Part shown: positions 9,556 through 17,999 of the stretch, piece after piece
Position numbering within the stretch: the first letter of the stretch is position 1
Layout: every line of letters begins with the position of its first letter
DNA from: Halobacteriales archaeon QH_10_67_22
GTDB lineage: Archaea > Halobacteriota > Halobacteria > Halobacteriales > Haloarculaceae
Direction: 5' to 3'
Length of the DNA: 50,457 bases
NCBI GenBank assembly: GCA_003021305.1
Contig: PXQN01000014.1
Location: forward strand, 1-50,457
The notes under the pieces: generated by a model
What the model was told of the DNA's origin: nothing
Databases searched by the model: none
The model's input: only the letters and a program-made list of their open reading frames with translations
Program-made: the position numbers and the translations under genes

Positions 9556-11310
9556 ATGCGACTGGAGGAGTACTGGGGTATCGGACCCAAGACGCGCGGT
9601 TTGCTCGAATCGGAACTCGGCGTCGAGCGTGCCGTCGAGGCCATCGAGACCGGGGACACGCGGACGCTCGTCGAGGCCGGGCTCCCCCGTGGTCGGGCGA
9701 CGCGCATCCTGCGACGGGCTCAGGGCGGCGACGCGTTGGACGTCCTCGCCACCCGTGACACCCGCGACGTCTACAAGGCACTGCTCGACCTGGCCGGCGA
9801 GTACGCGCTGACCGAGGACGCCGCCAGTCGGGTCAGAATTCTCACCCCCCTGTCGGACAGGGAGGCGATGGTCGAACGCCTCGACCGGATCGAGCGCGCA
9901 CGCGAGGCCTGGCAGGGACTGGACCAGACGACCAGGGAAACGGTCGAATCGGCCTTCGCGGACCACGACAGCGCTGGCGGCGAACTCGCGAGCGTGCGGA
10001 CGGCGCTGGCACTCGCCCGCGCGGACGCGTCAGCGGGCGTGTTCGAACCGATCGAGGCCCTCGACGAGGAAACGCTGGAAGGCGCGGCCGCCGCTCTGGC
10101 TGGGCTGGCCGGAGACGGTGACGCGGTCGGCGAGGGGGCCGACGACCGCCTCGACGCGTTGCGCGACCAGTTAGGAGCGGTCGAGGACCTGGCCGCGACG
10201 CCGACGGACCTGGTCGAGACAGTCCAGTCGGAGGCCCGCGGGCCGGAGGGCTTCCGTGAGACGGTCGTCCGCCAGGTCACCGACGAGACGGGTGCCGACG
10301 TGGGACGGGTCCGCGAGGCCGCACCCGGCGAGGCCGCCGACGCCAACGACTTCGTGACGGCGACACTGCGGACGCTGGTCGACGAGTTGCGCGCGGCGGT
10401 CGACGAACGCGAGCGCGACGTGGCCGACCGCCTCGAAGAGACGGTCGCGACCGCCCGCCCGGCGGTCGACGCGGCAGTCGAGGCGGTCGCCGACGCGGCG
10501 CTGTACCTCTCGCTGGCTCGCTTCGCCGACGCTTTCGACCTCTCGCGGCCGGCGTTCGTCGACCGCGAGACGGTCGCCGTCGCCGGCGCCCGGAACCTCT
10601 CGCTCGTGGCGGCCGGCGAGGCGGTCCAGCCGGTCACCTACGCCGTCGGTGACCACGACCTCCGGGTTCCGGACGCGACAGTCCCGCCGGCCGACCACCG
10701 GGTGGCCGTCCTGACGGGGGCCAACAGCGGCGGCAAAACCACGCTCCTGGAGACGCTGTGTCAGGTCCAGTTGCTCGCACAGATGGGGCTGCCGGTGCCC
10801 GCCGACCAGGCGGAAGTGGGCGTCGTCGACGCCGTGGTCTTCCACCGGAGACACGCGAGTTTCAACGCGGGCGTGCTCGAATCGACGCTCCGGTCGGTCG
10901 TCCCGCCGCTGACCGACGCGGGGTACACGCTGATGCTCGTCGACGAGTTCGAGGCGATCACCGAACCCGGGAGCGCCGCCGACCTGCTCCACGGACTGGT
11001 CCGACTCACGGTCGACCGCGACGCGCTCGGCGTGTTCGTCACCCACCTCGCCGATGACCTCGAACCGCTCGGGCCCGAGGCGCGGACCGACGGCATCTTC
11101 GCGGAAGGGCTCACGCCGGACCTGGCGTTGCGCGTCGACTACCAACCGCGGTTCGAGACGGTCGGCCGGTCGACGCCCGAGTTCATCGTCTCCCGACTGG
11201 TCGCCAACGCGGGCGACCGCAGCGAGCGGGCGGGTTTCGAGACGCTGGCCGAGGCGGTCGGCGAGGAGGCGGTCCAGCGGACGCTGTCGGACGTCCGCTG
11301 GTCGGCCTGA
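9556..11310 (+). CDS. MutS5-like (MutS-related) ATPase with N-terminal helix-hairpin-helix
   Basis: 584 residues. The N-terminal region (MRLEEYWGIGPKTRGLLESELGVERAVEAIE) is a helix-hairpin-helix type DNA-binding segment. A long alpha-helical lever region follows. The MutS-type ATPase has Walker A LTGANSGGKTTLLE near residues 386-399 and Walker B LMLVDEFEA near 458, then a His-containing switch (FVTHLADD). The mismatch-recognition domain of MutS1 is absent, so this is the MutS5 class found in haloarchaea, whose role in repair or recombination is not firmly settled. The start at 9556 is placed at the first Met matching the HhH; the frame is open upstream to 9292 but overlaps the divergent gene. 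Confidence 0.85.
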   Translation: MRLEEYWGIGPKTRGLLESELGVERAVEAIETGDTRTLVEAGLPRGRATRILRRAQGGDALDVLATRDTRDVYKALLDLAGEYALTEDAASRVRILTPLSDREAMVERLDRIERAREAWQGLDQTTRETVESAFADHDSAGGELASVRTALALARADASAGVFEPIEALDEETLEGAAAALAGLAGDGDAVGEGADDRLDALRDQLGAVEDLAATPTDLVETVQSEARGPEGFRETVVRQVTDETGADVGRVREAAPGEAADANDFVTATLRTLVDELRAAVDERERDVADRLEETVATARPAVDAAVEAVADAALYLSLARFADAFDLSRPAFVDRETVAVAGARNLSLVAAGEAVQPVTYAVGDHDLRVPDATVPPADHRVAVLTGANSGGKTTLLETLCQVQLLAQMGLPVPADQAEVGVVDAVVFHRRHASFNAGVLESTLRSVVPPLTDAGYTLMLVDEFEAITEPGSAADLLHGLVRLTVDRDALGVFVTHLADDLEPLGPEARTDGIFAEGLTPDLALRVDYQPRFETVGRSTPEFIVSRLVANAGDRSERAGFETLAEAVGEEAVQRTLSDVRWSA

Positions 11311-11322
11311 CCGACACTCCGG

Positions 11323-11418
11323 TCAGATGCGCCTGGGGGCAATGTGTCGCTCGTAGTCCGAGCCACTCCGTAATCGGGTCTGTTTGGCCTTCGCGTGCTG
11401 GATCGTCAGTTGTAACAT
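11323..11418 (-). CDS. 31-residue ORF directly after tRNA-like element 1
   Basis: The minus strand encodes MLQLTIQHAKAKQTRLRSGSDYERHIAPRRI. Its ATG comes one base after the discriminator position of the tRNA-like structure at 11420-11476 (…GGACCTATG). The peptide is basic, unlike most haloarchaeal proteins, with no recognised domain. It converges on the MutS5-like gene with 12 bp between stops. It is listed mainly because a second tRNA-like element is placed in the same way before another small ORF. Confidence 0.25.
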   Translation of the reverse strand: MLQLTIQHAKAKQTRLRSGSDYERHIAPRRI

Positions 11419-11419
11419 A

Positions 11420-11476
11420 GGTCCCGGGCGGGAGTCGAACCCGCGGCGCCGACAGACGCCAGCCACCGTCCGGGAC
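11420..11476 (-). other. tRNA-like structure 1 (T-arm plus acceptor stem, no D-arm)
   Basis: On the minus strand a 7-nt GTCCCGG can pair with CCGGGAC across 42 nt. The 3' half is a perfect tRNA T-arm (GCGGG-TTCGACT-CCCGC) followed by the acceptor strand and one unpaired C. Only 25 nt separate the 5' strand from the T-arm, room for one small hairpin (GGCG with CGCC) but not for both D- and anticodon arms. It is therefore not a standard tRNA. It could be a tRNA-derived element or an old integration fragment of a tRNA 3' end. Confidence 0.5.
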
Positions 11477-11511
11477 GGTCTGGGAGGCTCAGGCTTCCGT
11501 CTCCCCGACCG

Positions 11512-11688
11512 TCAGTACCGTCGCGTCGACCGCGGTGTGACGTCCGTGATCTCGACAGCCTCGACGCTCTCGACGCCGTCGAGGTCGGTGACGACGCTCC
11601 GGACACCGTTTTCCAGGTCGCCGACGGCGTCGCGGGCGACCCAGAGGTCGAGTTCTGCTGTCACCAGGGTCGGGGCATGGACTGCCAT
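11512..11688 (-). CDS. 58-residue ORF directly after tRNA-like element 2, possibly frameshifted
   Basis: The minus strand encodes MAVHAPTLVTAELDLWVARD...VEAVEITDVTPRSTRRY. Codon use is strongly haloarchaeal (GTC, GAC, CTC, GAG), and the pattern of two strands and a helix (ELDLWVA, VRSVVTDLDGVESVEAVEI) resembles a small ferredoxin-like fold. After ITDVT the reading is poor. In another frame the DNA continues AVDATVLTVGETEA and stops after 11489, suggesting a single-base frameshift or natural variation at the C-terminus. The ATG follows a tRNA-like structure by one base. No family is recognised. Confidence 0.45.
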   Translation of the reverse strand: MAVHAPTLVTAELDLWVARDAVGDLENGVRSVVTDLDGVESVEAVEITDVTPRSTRRY

Positions 11689-11689
11689 A

Positions 11690-11744
11690 GGCCCCCGGCG
11701 CGAGTCGAACGCGCACCGCCTCGTGGCGGCCGCCGTGCGGGGGT
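11690..11744 (-). other. tRNA-like structure 2 (T-arm plus acceptor stem, no D-arm)
   Basis: On the minus strand ACCCCCG pairs with CGGGGGC (6 of 7 pairs). The 3' half is a tRNA T-arm GCGCG-TTCGACT-CGCGC followed by the acceptor strand and an unpaired C, then TATG. The 23-nt middle contains a hairpin (CGCC-ACGA-GGCG) and shares the start ACGGCGGCCG with ACGGTGGCTG of element 1. The two structures thus have the same plan and related middles, 213 bp apart and on the same strand. Confidence 0.5.
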
Positions 11745-12295
11745 CGACGGGACAGTGGGGAGACGCCCTCCGGAGATGCCACTGACCGGTCCACCGCTGT
11801 CCGCCGAACTCATCCACCCCGACGGGCGCCAACGAAACTGCCACACCCCCGGAACCGGGAGCCGGAGTGGGTGGAAACGGACGTTCAGTCGTGGGAACTG
11901 TCCAGTCGGTTCGAGAGCCCGGGCTGGACCGTCACGGTCGAGAGGAAGAGCCACGGCGGCTCGACCCGACCGGCGACGGCCCCCTGGGCCTGGCCGCCGG
12001 CGTCACGCGGCGACGGTCGGGTCGATACCTGCGATCCCGGCCGACCAGTCCACCACGCCGGGGCGTTCGAGCCCGAACCCGGCGAACGACGGAGACTCCC
12101 CCGTCGGGAGTGCCGGATACGTGGTGTGTTCGGTCGACATCTGGGATCACCGTTCGCAGATCGGCGAACGTATCACGTTCTCACAGTGGAAACATATTAT
12201 TTCTTTTGCACGTTTGTGAGGCGTTCACACGCGAGGAGCGGCGTGGACGGCGAACCGGACAGTCACTCACGGGATCGGCCGAGGCCGTCGGGCGG
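11745..12295. other. Stretch without a supported gene
   Basis: 550 bp of mostly GC-rich DNA. Frames here are open on both strands but have poor codon use and no recognisable motif. A short AT-rich patch (12184-12214, CATATTATTTCTTTTG) near the helicase 3' end could be a terminator or a promoter. No RNA gene or repeat could be assigned. Confidence 0.5.
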
Positions 12296-14191
12296 TCAGT
12301 TCCCTTCGTCCTCGTCGATGGTCGAGATGCCCCCGTCGTCGGCCGAACCGTCCTCCTCGTCGGAGTCGCCGTCGTCCGGCCGGTCGACGGTGTGTTCCCG
12401 GACCTGGACACCCTTCCCGGCGAGGTGGCTCATGCGGCGGCGCGCGAACTCCTCCTCGCTGGTGCCCCGGGTCGCGACGACGTACATCAGCGCCCGGCCG
12501 GCGGGTCGCATTGTCCGGCCGGCCCGCTGGGTACCCTGGCGGCGCGACCCCCCGAGTCCGGACGCGACCACGGCCAGCGAGGCGTCCGGGAGGTCGATCC
12601 CCTCGTCGCCGACGCGGGAGACGACGAGCGTCTCGACCGAGCCGTCCCTGAACGCCTGAAACAGTCGTTCGCGCTCGTGGTGGGGCGTCTCGCCGCTGAC
12701 GAACGGGGCGTCGAGTTCGGCGGCCAGGTGGCGCCCCTGGTCGACGTAGTCGACGAAGACGAGCGCCTTCTCGGTCGGGTGCTCGCCGAGGATGCGCTCG
12801 ATTTCGGGCACTTTCGCCGGGTTAGTAGCGGCGAGCTGGCGGCGTTCGTGTCCCTCGCTGGCGACGTACTGGTCGCGGTGGTCGGTGGCGCCCTCCCAGC
12901 CGACGTAGCGGATCTCGACGCGGGGTTCTGCGACGAACCCCTCGTCGAACAGCGCGTTCCAGTCGGTGCCGATCGGCGGCCCGATGAGCGTGTATATCTC
13001 CTCTTCGAGGTCGTCTTCCCTGATGGGTGTCGCCGAGAGCCCGAGCCTGTGTCTGGTCTGGAGGTCCGTGCTGCGACGGTAGACGTCGCTGGGGACGTGC
13101 TGGACCTCGTCGTAGACGATGAGTCCCCACTCGCGGTCGTCGAACAGGTGTCTGTGTCTGTCCATTCCCGCTGTCTGGTAGGTCGCGACGGTGACCGGCC
13201 GGACCTCCTTCGTGCCGCCGTGGTACTCGCCGACCTGTGACTCGTCGAGGGTGGTGTGGGTCAGGACCTCGTCGCGCCACTGCCGTGCGAGTTCGCGACT
13301 CGGGACCAGCACGAGCGTCTCCCCACCGACTCGCGCCAGTATCCCCAGGGCCGCCACGGTCTTCCCGCTGCCCGGCGGGCCGACCAGGACCCCCGATTTG
13401 GCCTCCATGAACCTGCTGACCCAGTCGTGCTGGTAGTCGCGCAACTCGGGTTTCAGCGACAGCGCCAGGTCCGCGCCGGATTCGAGGTCACGCTCGTCCT
13501 GGACCGGGTAGCCGGCCTCGTAGAGGATTCGTTTCACCTCGGCGGTGGCTTCCTCGGCGACCCAGCCCTCGGTGTCGGAGATAGGTGCCCTGAGGTGGTC
13601 TTCGTCGAGTTTCTGCTCGGCGACGTTGCCCATCAGTTCGGCGCTGGCCGCCGCCAGCACCGTGTAGCCGTCCTCGTGGGTCCGCAGCGTGAACTGGTGG
13701 GCCCGCTGCCACTGGTCACGGATCCACTCCTCCAAGTCCGGTTCGGGCGACGGGAGGACGTCACGCACCGTCGCGAGCAGGTCGTCGACGTCGTCGTACG
13801 GTGTGGCCCACACGTCTGCCTCGCTGATTTCGTAGACGTACCCTTCGCGACGGTTGGCGTCCGCGAGGCGGGCGAACTGGGAGAGCTGGGCCCGCGTGAA
13901 CTGCCTCGGGTGGTCGGCGACGACCTGACGACGGTCGGGGAAGACGACGAGTCGCTCCCGGTCGGCGTAGGCCCCCCACTCCGCTGGGTACCACACGGCT
14001 GGGTCCTGGGAGACGTCCCGCCCGTGGACGCGCCCGGCGGCTTCGAGCTCGGAGAGCCACGCCTCGACGCTATCCCGCGAGACGTCGAGGTGTCGGGCGG
14101 TCTCCTCGACCGTCAGCACTGCCTGTCCGGCCTGCTCTATCGCGTCGTGTAATCGCCCCAGTGGATCCCCGCCCTGGTGGTCCTCTGTCAC
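12296..14191 (-). CDS. XPB/Rad25-like superfamily 2 DNA helicase
   Basis: 631 residues. The N-terminal 60 residues look like a winged helix (VEETARHLDVSRDSVEAWLSELEAAGRV). A helicase core follows: Q-like LRDYQHDWV; Walker A GPPGSGKT near 273; DEVQH (motif II) near 360; SATP (III); then the second RecA domain with LVFVDYVDQG and motif VI QRAGRTMRPAGRA near 555. DEVQH plus the order of domains points to the archaeal XPB branch, implicated in DNA opening during repair or transcription. The last 35 residues are an acidic tail. It is single-gene and divergent from the HAD gene across an AT-rich promoter region. Confidence 0.88.
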   Translation of the reverse strand: MTEDHQGGDPLGRLHDAIEQAGQAVLTVEETARHLDVSRDSVEAWLSELEAAGRVHGRDVSQDPAVWYPAEWGAYADRERLVVFPDRRQVVADHPRQFTRAQLSQFARLADANRREGYVYEISEADVWATPYDDVDDLLATVRDVLPSPEPDLEEWIRDQWQRAHQFTLRTHEDGYTVLAAASAELMGNVAEQKLDEDHLRAPISDTEGWVAEEATAEVKRILYEAGYPVQDERDLESGADLALSLKPELRDYQHDWVSRFMEAKSGVLVGPPGSGKTVAALGILARVGGETLVLVPSRELARQWRDEVLTHTTLDESQVGEYHGGTKEVRPVTVATYQTAGMDRHRHLFDDREWGLIVYDEVQHVPSDVYRRSTDLQTRHRLGLSATPIREDDLEEEIYTLIGPPIGTDWNALFDEGFVAEPRVEIRYVGWEGATDHRDQYVASEGHERRQLAATNPAKVPEIERILGEHPTEKALVFVDYVDQGRHLAAELDAPFVSGETPHHERERLFQAFRDGSVETLVVSRVGDEGIDLPDASLAVVASGLGGSRRQGTQRAGRTMRPAGRALMYVVATRGTSEEEFARRRMSHLAGKGVQVREHTVDRPDDGDSDEEDGSADDGGISTIDEDEGN

Positions 14192-14494
14192 ACCGACGCT
14201 TCGGGTGGCGACCGCTTGGCCCTTTCCATTCCCTGCCCGATTCGTGTAAAATTGTAATAATAGACAGAATCTCTATATTAGAGGTTCCCGGTAGCCTCAG
14301 TACGTGGAAACTCCACACCAGTTGCGTATCTATTCGAGTGTCGCTCTGTCGACGGTGAGCGGACAGTGGCGACAACGACGCCCCGTCACTCGTGGGGAAG
14401 GTAGTTCACTATCATGAAATTTGATGACAAACATATAGATTACTATATATTTCGGATCGGAACACAATTGTATACCCGACCGAGTATATAAAGT
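14192..14494. promoter_or_regulatory. AT-rich divergent promoter region (helicase / HAD gene)
   Basis: 303 bp between divergent starts. Two AT-rich blocks (14240-14285 and 14412-14495) contain several TATA-like stretches, e.g. ACTATATATTTC at 14442-14453 and GAGTATATAAAG right before the HAD start. The first block probably serves the helicase and the second the HAD gene. No ORF. Confidence 0.5.
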
Positions 14495-15277
14495 ATGGAT
14501 ACGATCCGGGCGGCAGTCGTCGACCTCGACGGCACCGTGTGGCGCGGCGACGAACTGATAGACGGTGCCCGAGCGGGCCTTGCGACGCTTCGCGAGGCGG
14601 GGGTTCCGGTGGTGTTCGTCACGAACGGAATCAACCTCCGTGCGGCGGATTTCGCCGATCGCCTGGCCGCACTGGGCCTCCCGGAGGACGCTGGCGAGGT
14701 CGTCACCGCCGGCAGCGCGACGGCCGATTACGTCGCAGGGCAGTCGCCGGGCGTTCGGACGTTCGTGCTCGGACCGCCGGAACTGCACGCGGAGTGTCGT
14801 GACGCCGGGCTCGAGCTCGTCGACTCGGGGACGGCCGACGTGATAGTCGCTGGTCGAGCTCCCGAACTGGACGGAGCACTGCTCCAGCGGACACTGGACG
14901 TCTACACGCCGGAGACGGACCTCGTCGCGACGAGCACCGACCCGACTCACCCGGTCGAGGACGGGTTCGAACCGGGGTCGGGCGCGACGGTCGGTGCCAT
15001 CGAGGGCATGACCGAGCGGGAGGCGACTGTCGTCGGCAAACCCTCCTCGCGCATGGCAGAGATAGCCCTCACGCGACTCGGCGTCGCCCCCGAGGAGTGT
15101 CTCATCGTCGGGGACCGCCTCGGGACTGACGTCGAGATGGGTGAGGACGCGGGGATGACGACGGCGCTGGTCCTCTCTGGGGCCAGTTCGCAGGCCGACG
15201 TCTCGGACGGCGAGGGGCCGACCCCGGACCACGTCCTCGACTCGCTCGGTGACGTCGGACGAATACTCGCAGACTGA
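14495..15277 (+). CDS. HAD-superfamily hydrolase, NagD-like (HAD-IIA)
   Basis: 260 residues. Motif I is DLDGT at residues 10-14, where D10 is the nucleophile. Motif II is VVFVTNG near 44-50. The C2-type cap lies between motifs II and III, then VGKPSS, then motif IV GDRLGTDVEMGEDAGM near 207-222. This is the NagD/p-nitrophenyl phosphatase class, acting on sugar phosphates or nucleotides; the substrate is not predictable. The start at 14495 is the first codon before the motif I strand. No operon partner follows. Confidence 0.9.
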   Translation: MDTIRAAVVDLDGTVWRGDELIDGARAGLATLREAGVPVVFVTNGINLRAADFADRLAALGLPEDAGEVVTAGSATADYVAGQSPGVRTFVLGPPELHAECRDAGLELVDSGTADVIVAGRAPELDGALLQRTLDVYTPETDLVATSTDPTHPVEDGFEPGSGATVGAIEGMTEREATVVGKPSSRMAEIALTRLGVAPEECLIVGDRLGTDVEMGEDAGMTTALVLSGASSQADVSDGEGPTPDHVLDSLGDVGRILAD

Positions 15278-15472
15278 GAGTCCGAGTCGGTCGGTGAGCC
15301 CCGAAGCCACCGTTTTTGTCGCCCCCACCGCTGGGATCGGCCATGGAGTACACGACCCCCGGTTCGACGGGGACGCGCGTCTCGCGCCGTTCTCTTCGAG
15401 GCTCCCGAGACGCGTCTCGTCGAGACGGGCGACCCGGGCGTGGTACGTGACGTCGACAGGCCCGGTGACCTC
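15278..15472. other. Possible gene remnant upstream of F1 copy 3
   Basis: An ATG at 15343 opens MEYTTPGSTGTRVSR and then reads as arginine-rich nonsense to 15450. One frame over, the DNA reads AVLFEAPETRLVETGDPGVVRDVDRPGDL with good codon use and ends at a TGA (15473-15475) that is the left flank of the F1 element. This fits a short gene with one frameshift whose stop served as the insertion target, but the product is not recognised and chance is possible. Confidence 0.3.
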
Positions 15473-15475
15473 TGA

Positions 15476-15582
15476 TACGGTCGTGCGTAATTCTTCTTGT
15501 GCCCACGAAATAGACGACCGCCCTCGTGGTCCGAAACGCCGATCCGAACCGACACTGCAGAAATTAGGTACGCACGATCGTA
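15476..15582 (+). mobile_element. F1 element copy 3 (107 bp)
   Basis: Ends TACGGTCGTGCGTA and TACGCACGATCGTA (one substitution). TGA flanks both sides (15473-15475 and 15583-15585). The interior hairpin CCCACG/CGTGG is retained. Same orientation as copies 1, 2 and 5. Confidence 0.85.
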
Positions 15583-15666
15583 TGACACTATCGACGGACT
15601 GTGGCGCCCGTCGGGGCCCGCGTGAAACCCCGCCCGGGGGGAGACCGGTGGTGGCCACTGTGTATA

Positions 15667-15775
15667 TCCACTCGGACACGAACCGAGCAACGATCTCCTC
15701 GCCCGTCCGGCACGCAGAAACCGTTTCGCTCCCGGATCGGAGAAAAGCGTGTTGAATTATTCGTGTCCGAGTGGA
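15667..15775 (+). mobile_element. F4 element copy 1 (MITE-like, 109 bp)
   Basis: The ends are inverted repeats TCCACTCGGACACGAA/TTCGTGTCCGAGTGGA, flanked by TA on both sides (15665-15666 and 15776-15777). The right end TGTTGAATTATTCGTGTCCGA closely matches the F3 right end (TGTCGACTTATTTGTGTCCGA), and both families are 109 bp, so F3 and F4 appear to be sister families. No coding capacity. Confidence 0.8.
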
Positions 15776-15792
15776 TAGCACGTGCAGGTGTA

Positions 15793-16536
15793 TCAGTGGA
15801 CTGAGCGGTCGTCGTCTGTGGCGATGTCCTCGCGCGGGTCGGTGTTGCCCCCTGTGGAAGCGCCGGGGGTTTTGCCGGGCGCGGCCCAGCGCACGCCGTT
15901 TGCCAGCACGTCCTGGATCCGCTCGTCGTGGTAGATGGGGTAGGTCTCGTGGCCGGGCCGGAAGTAGAAGACCCGTCCGTCACCGCGATTGTAACAACAG
16001 CCCGAGCGGAACACCTCGCCGCCCTCGAACCAGGAGAGAAACACCAGGTCGTCGGGCTGGGGGATGTCGAACCGTTCGCCGTACATCTCGGTCTCGTCGA
16101 GTTCGAGACACTCCTCGACGCCGGCGGCGATGGGATGACCGGGTTCGACGACCCAGAGTCGTTCGCGCTCGGCGGCCTCGCGCCACTTCAGCCCACAGGA
16201 CGTGCCCATCAGCGACGTGAACGGTTTCGAGTAGTGGCCCGAGTGCAAGACGATCAGTCCCATCCCGTCCAGGACGTGCTGGACGACCCGCTCGGCGACG
16301 TCGTCTCTGACCTCGTCGTGGGCCGCGTGGCCCCACCAGGTGAGCACGTCCGTCTCGGCGAGCACGTCGGGACCCAGCCCGTGTTCGGGTTCTTGCAGCG
16401 TCGCAGTCCTCGTCTCGAACCCGCGCTCGGCGAGGGCGTTCGCGATAGTCGTGTGGATACCGTCCGGGTAGACCTCGGCCACGACGTCGTTCTCGCGCTC
16501 GTGGACGAACTCGTTCCAGACTGTGACGCTGGTCAT
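15793..16536 (-). CDS. ThuA-domain protein (trehalose-utilisation family)
   Basis: 247 residues with a class I glutamine-amidotransferase-like fold. [31 protein letters not shown] opens the domain, [12 protein letters not shown] and [13 protein letters not shown] are conserved ThuA stretches, and [16 protein letters not shown] is the C-terminal motif. ThuA proteins occur with sugar-oxidation genes; the exact reaction is uncertain. The start at 16536 is chosen over 16731 because homology begins with TSVTVWNE. The last 20 residues are polar and variable. F4 copy 1 ends 18 bp downstream of the stop. Two 15-bp direct repeats lie upstream. Confidence 0.85.
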   Translation of the reverse strand: MTSVTVWNEFVHERENDVVAEVYPDGIHTTIANALAERGFETRTATLQEPEHGLGPDVLAETDVLTWWGHAAHDEVRDDVAERVVQHVLDGMGLIVLHSGHYSKPFTSLMGTSCGLKWREAAERERLWVVEPGHPIAAGVEECLELDETEMYGERFDIPQPDDLVFLSWFEGGEVFRSGCCYNRGDGRVFYFRPGHETYPIYHDERIQDVLANGVRWAAPGKTPGASTGGNTDPREDIATDDDRSVH

Positions 16537-17118
16537 AGGCGCTGTTCGATTCCCGGCCACATCGACGTTCCCCCTGCGGCAAGTATGGCTCGGCGCACGC
16601 GACCGGCAGGTCCCGGTTCCCCGGTCCCCGCGTTCGGTACGAGGGTGCCGAACTTCACCCCCTCGCCGGAGAGCCTCCCTCCAGTTCCGAATTTCACCGA
16701 TTATGCGGATTCGTTTGCTCCATCCCCACACAATCAGTCAGGAATCACTCACATCTACGGCGTGAGGCAGACCGTAATCCTGACCTGTATTGTATAGGTG
16801 ACAACTCCGCAATCAACGCGTTCGGATGTGAAGGCCGAAGCGAGCATTCAAAACACGCATACGCAAACGCGCATCTCGGTCGCCACGTCACTCCACGAGG
16901 GATTCGTCTGAAACCGTTCCCAGATCTCCCGTGTAGGGGTTTGTATGTGGGGACTCGAGGGCTGCGACTCGGTCGACCCGCAATACCCGTCACACCCACC
17001 GGAGTCGACAACGTCCGCCGACACAACGAGAGTGCCCCGACCATCCCCGACGTACCACGCTACTCCACCGTGCAGTTCCACACCGACCACACCACCACAT
17101 CGCACCAGTGACGACTAG
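16537..17118. other. Intergenic stretch with direct repeats upstream of the ThuA gene
   Basis: 582 bp without a supported gene; a minus frame at 16848-17105 has low-quality composition. Two near-identical 15-mers, GTGCCGAACTTCACC (16645-16659) and GTTCCGAATTTCACC (16684-16698), lie about 110-160 bp upstream of the ThuA start, with a TATA-like GCATAATC beside the second on the minus strand. They could be an operator pair for ThuA. The rest shows reduced GC and marks the start of the accessory region. Confidence 0.4.
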
Positions 17119-17889
17119 TTACGACGGCGGGTCGTCGCTGACAGGGAGATCGCCGACCGCGGCGTAGAAGTTCGGCACGGTCATCCACGGAAGAAGTCGC
17201 CCTCTATCCTCGAACAGATCGTACTTTCCGTGTTGCACCTGACTGTACGACCCGATGTCGTAATCTGCACTTCTGTTCTGTCGTTTTGCCTCCGCGACCA
17301 CCTCGGACAGCTCACCGTCCAGTTTCCGTCGTTGCTCGTCCGAGACGAGTTCCTCCAGTTTCCCTTCCGCAGCATCGCTGGAGAACCCGGCGTTCAGTAG
17401 GAGTCTGGCCCCCTCGACCACATCGGACTCGTCCTCGAAGTGGGGCGTCAAGTCGTCTCTGTAGAGTCGCGGCAGTACGTGGCTCTTCTCGAAGTACAGA
17501 TCGTACGTGAGGTCGTTCAGCTCTCCGACCTGTCCGCCGGTCGTGTGTTCCATCACCATCGCGATGTGATCCACGTACCGGGCGAGGAGGTGGAATTTCA
17601 CGTGGGTCTCCGCCCACCCGGTCTCCGTCGCATCCGCGTGATCCGCCATTAGGAACGCGTAGGTGAACAGGTGGCGGTTCAGTCGGTCGGCGAGTCCCCG
17701 GAGGCGATACCGATAAGGCGACTGGTAACTCCCGAGGACGAACCACGTGTCCTGCGGCGTGGGGATGGACTGGTACTCTCGTGTGAACTCGAATATCTCA
17801 ACCACATCCTCATTTGAGACCGTGTGGCCACTCAGTATTGCATCCATATGCGCGTACAATTCGCCGTTCGAGGGGGCGTCCGTTGGCAT
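17119..17889 (-). CDS. Unrecognised protein, divergent from a winged-helix regulator
   Basis: 256 residues from MPTDAPSNGELYAHMD. It is rich in aromatic residues and His, with helical stretches (YRLRGLADRLNRHLFTYAFLMADHAD, HVKFHLLARYVDHIAMVME). A C-terminal part contains SDEQRRKLDGELSEVVAEAKRQN and SYSQVQHGKYDLFEDRGRLLPWMTVPNFYA. No known family or catalytic motif is clear. The start at 17889 is preferred to 17952 because a TATA-like ATTTATTG lies about 25-30 bp upstream. The start regions of this gene and the regulator at 18000 face each other, so the two may be regulated together. Confidence 0.6.
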   Translation of the reverse strand: MPTDAPSNGELYAHMDAILSGHTVSNEDVVEIFEFTREYQSIPTPQDTWFVLGSYQSPYRYRLRGLADRLNRHLFTYAFLMADHADATETGWAETHVKFHLLARYVDHIAMVMEHTTGGQVGELNDLTYDLYFEKSHVLPRLYRDDLTPHFEDESDVVEGARLLLNAGFSSDAAEGKLEELVSDEQRRKLDGELSEVVAEAKRQNRSADYDIGSYSQVQHGKYDLFEDRGRLLPWMTVPNFYAAVGDLPVSDDPPS

Positions 17890-17999
17890 CGAGAGATCTG
17901 ACCGATACCACGACAATAAATGCTGCCAAACAAACCGATGTGATTCAATCAAACTGATGCAGCCAAACTGTTATGCGTCTGCGTCTCCAACCCTTGAGC

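Noticed and set aside
10171-11145. 324-codon frame antisense to the MutS5-like gene
   Set aside because: Shadow frame; the plus strand carries clear Walker motifs.
16848-17105. Minus-strand 85-codon frame (MRCGGVVGVELHGG…)
   Set aside because: Poor codon use, low-complexity end (RVCVCVF) and no promoter; treated as non-coding.
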